Assembly: GCA_934675165.1 (NCBI GenBank)
Contig: CAKUPP010000042.1
Coordinates: forward strand, 1-5,731
Direction of reading: 5' to 3'
Length of the DNA: 5,731 nt
Source of the DNA: an uncultured Eubacteriales bacterium
Lineage (GTDB): Bacteria; Bacillota; Clostridia; Oscillospirales; Acutalibacteraceae
The notes beneath the pieces are model-generated. The model worked only from the letters and a program-made list of their open reading frames with translations, had not been told where the DNA came from and did no database searches. The position numbers and the translations under genes were made by a program. Below are positions 5,571-5,731 of this stretch, in pieces (within the stretch, counting starts at the first letter, position 1; every line of letters starts with the position of its first letter).

Positions 5571-5647
5571 GGGAGCATAGCTCAGTTGGTTAGAGCACTT
5601 GCCTTACAAGCAAGGGGTCATAGGTTCGAGTCCTATTGTTCCCACCA
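5571..5647 (+). tRNA. tRNA-Val (TAC anticodon)
   Basis: A full 77-nt cloverleaf: acceptor GGGAGCA/TGTTCCC (one G-U pair), D-stem GCTC/GAGC, anticodon stem CTTGC/GCAAG with loop CTTACAA, anticodon TAC at 5605-5607, T-stem ATAGG/CCTAT with TTCGAGT, discriminator A and encoded CCA. It reads valine GUN codons, chiefly GUA. First gene of a tRNA operon, 11 nt before tRNA-Asp. Confidence 0.97.
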
Positions 5648-5658
5648 CTATTAAATAT

Positions 5659-5731
5659 GGCCCGGTAGTTCAGTTGGTTAGAACGCTAGCCTGTCACGCT
5701 AGAGGTCGACGGTTCGAGCCCGTTCCGGGTC
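5659..5731 (+). tRNA. tRNA-Asp (GTC anticodon), cut by the window end
   Basis: Acceptor GGCCCGG/CCGGGTC (one G-U pair), D-stem GTTC/GAAC, anticodon stem CTAGC/GCTAG with loop CTGTCAC, anticodon GTC at 5693-5695, and T-stem GACGG/CCGTT with TTCGAGC. The window stops at the last acceptor base, so the discriminator and CCA are not seen. It is co-transcribed with tRNA-Val, and more tRNAs may follow outside the window. Confidence 0.95.

Noticed and set aside
5519..5593. Open frame from ATG 5519 through the tRNA leader into tRNA-Val (24 codons)
   Set aside because: The ATG falls at the predicted transcription start with no ribosome binding site, and the frame runs into a clear tRNA. The stem-loop explains the sequence better.
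1..5731. Genomic island bounded by the outer tRNAs
   Set aside because: No integrase, no duplicated tRNA 3' ends acting as attachment sites and no transposase are seen, and the genes between are housekeeping.

Overview
The window reads as an ordinary chromosomal stretch of an AT-rich, low-GC Gram-positive bacterium. A Clostridia/Oscillospirales-type (Ruminococcaceae-like) origin is the best guess. The grounds are strong purine-rich ribosome binding sites, GTG and TTG starts, consensus sigma-A promoters, a DnaD-domain protein paired with a DnaC/DnaI-type loader (typical of Firmicutes), and a SpoVB/MurJ-like flippase next to MazG and HU. This rests on recognised families, not on a database search. 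I see no insertion sequence, phage module, CRISPR array or clear horizontally acquired segment.

Layout. At the left edge a CAU-anticodon tRNA is transcribed leftwards from a perfect TTGACA/TATAAT promoter. An AT-rich divergent spacer with no gene (78-329) follows. All protein genes are on the + strand: a MOP-superfamily flippase (330-2108), MazG (about 2158-2925), HU (3019-3291) with its own promoter and a strong terminator, then a second unit with its own near-consensus promoter encoding a tandem-DnaD-domain protein (3422-4387) and an AAA+ helicase loader (4406-5398). At the right edge a strong promoter and a structured leader precede tRNA-Val(TAC) and tRNA-Asp(GTC), the latter cut by the window end.

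How it fits together. Flippase-mazG-hup is a known Firmicutes gene order (yabM-yabN region in Bacillus; mazG-hup in clostridia). There it normally continues into the S4-domain gene rqcP/yabO, yabP, yabQ and divIC. Here it stops at a terminator and a replication-initiation pair takes over. The flippase should serve envelope or spore-cortex polymer export, HU compacts DNA, and the DnaD-like/DnaC-like pair should load the replicative helicase.

Most notable points: (1) the MazG protein has lost predicted metal-binding glutamates in both domains, most strongly in the C-terminal one; (2) nested palindromes lie over the HU promoter, and a hairpin with an 11-bp-phased repeat lies just before its ribosome binding site; (3) the tRNA-Val/Asp transcript starts with a stable hairpin; (4) the gene order breaks after HU. 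I do not see a convincing new multi-gene system; these are local oddities in a housekeeping region.
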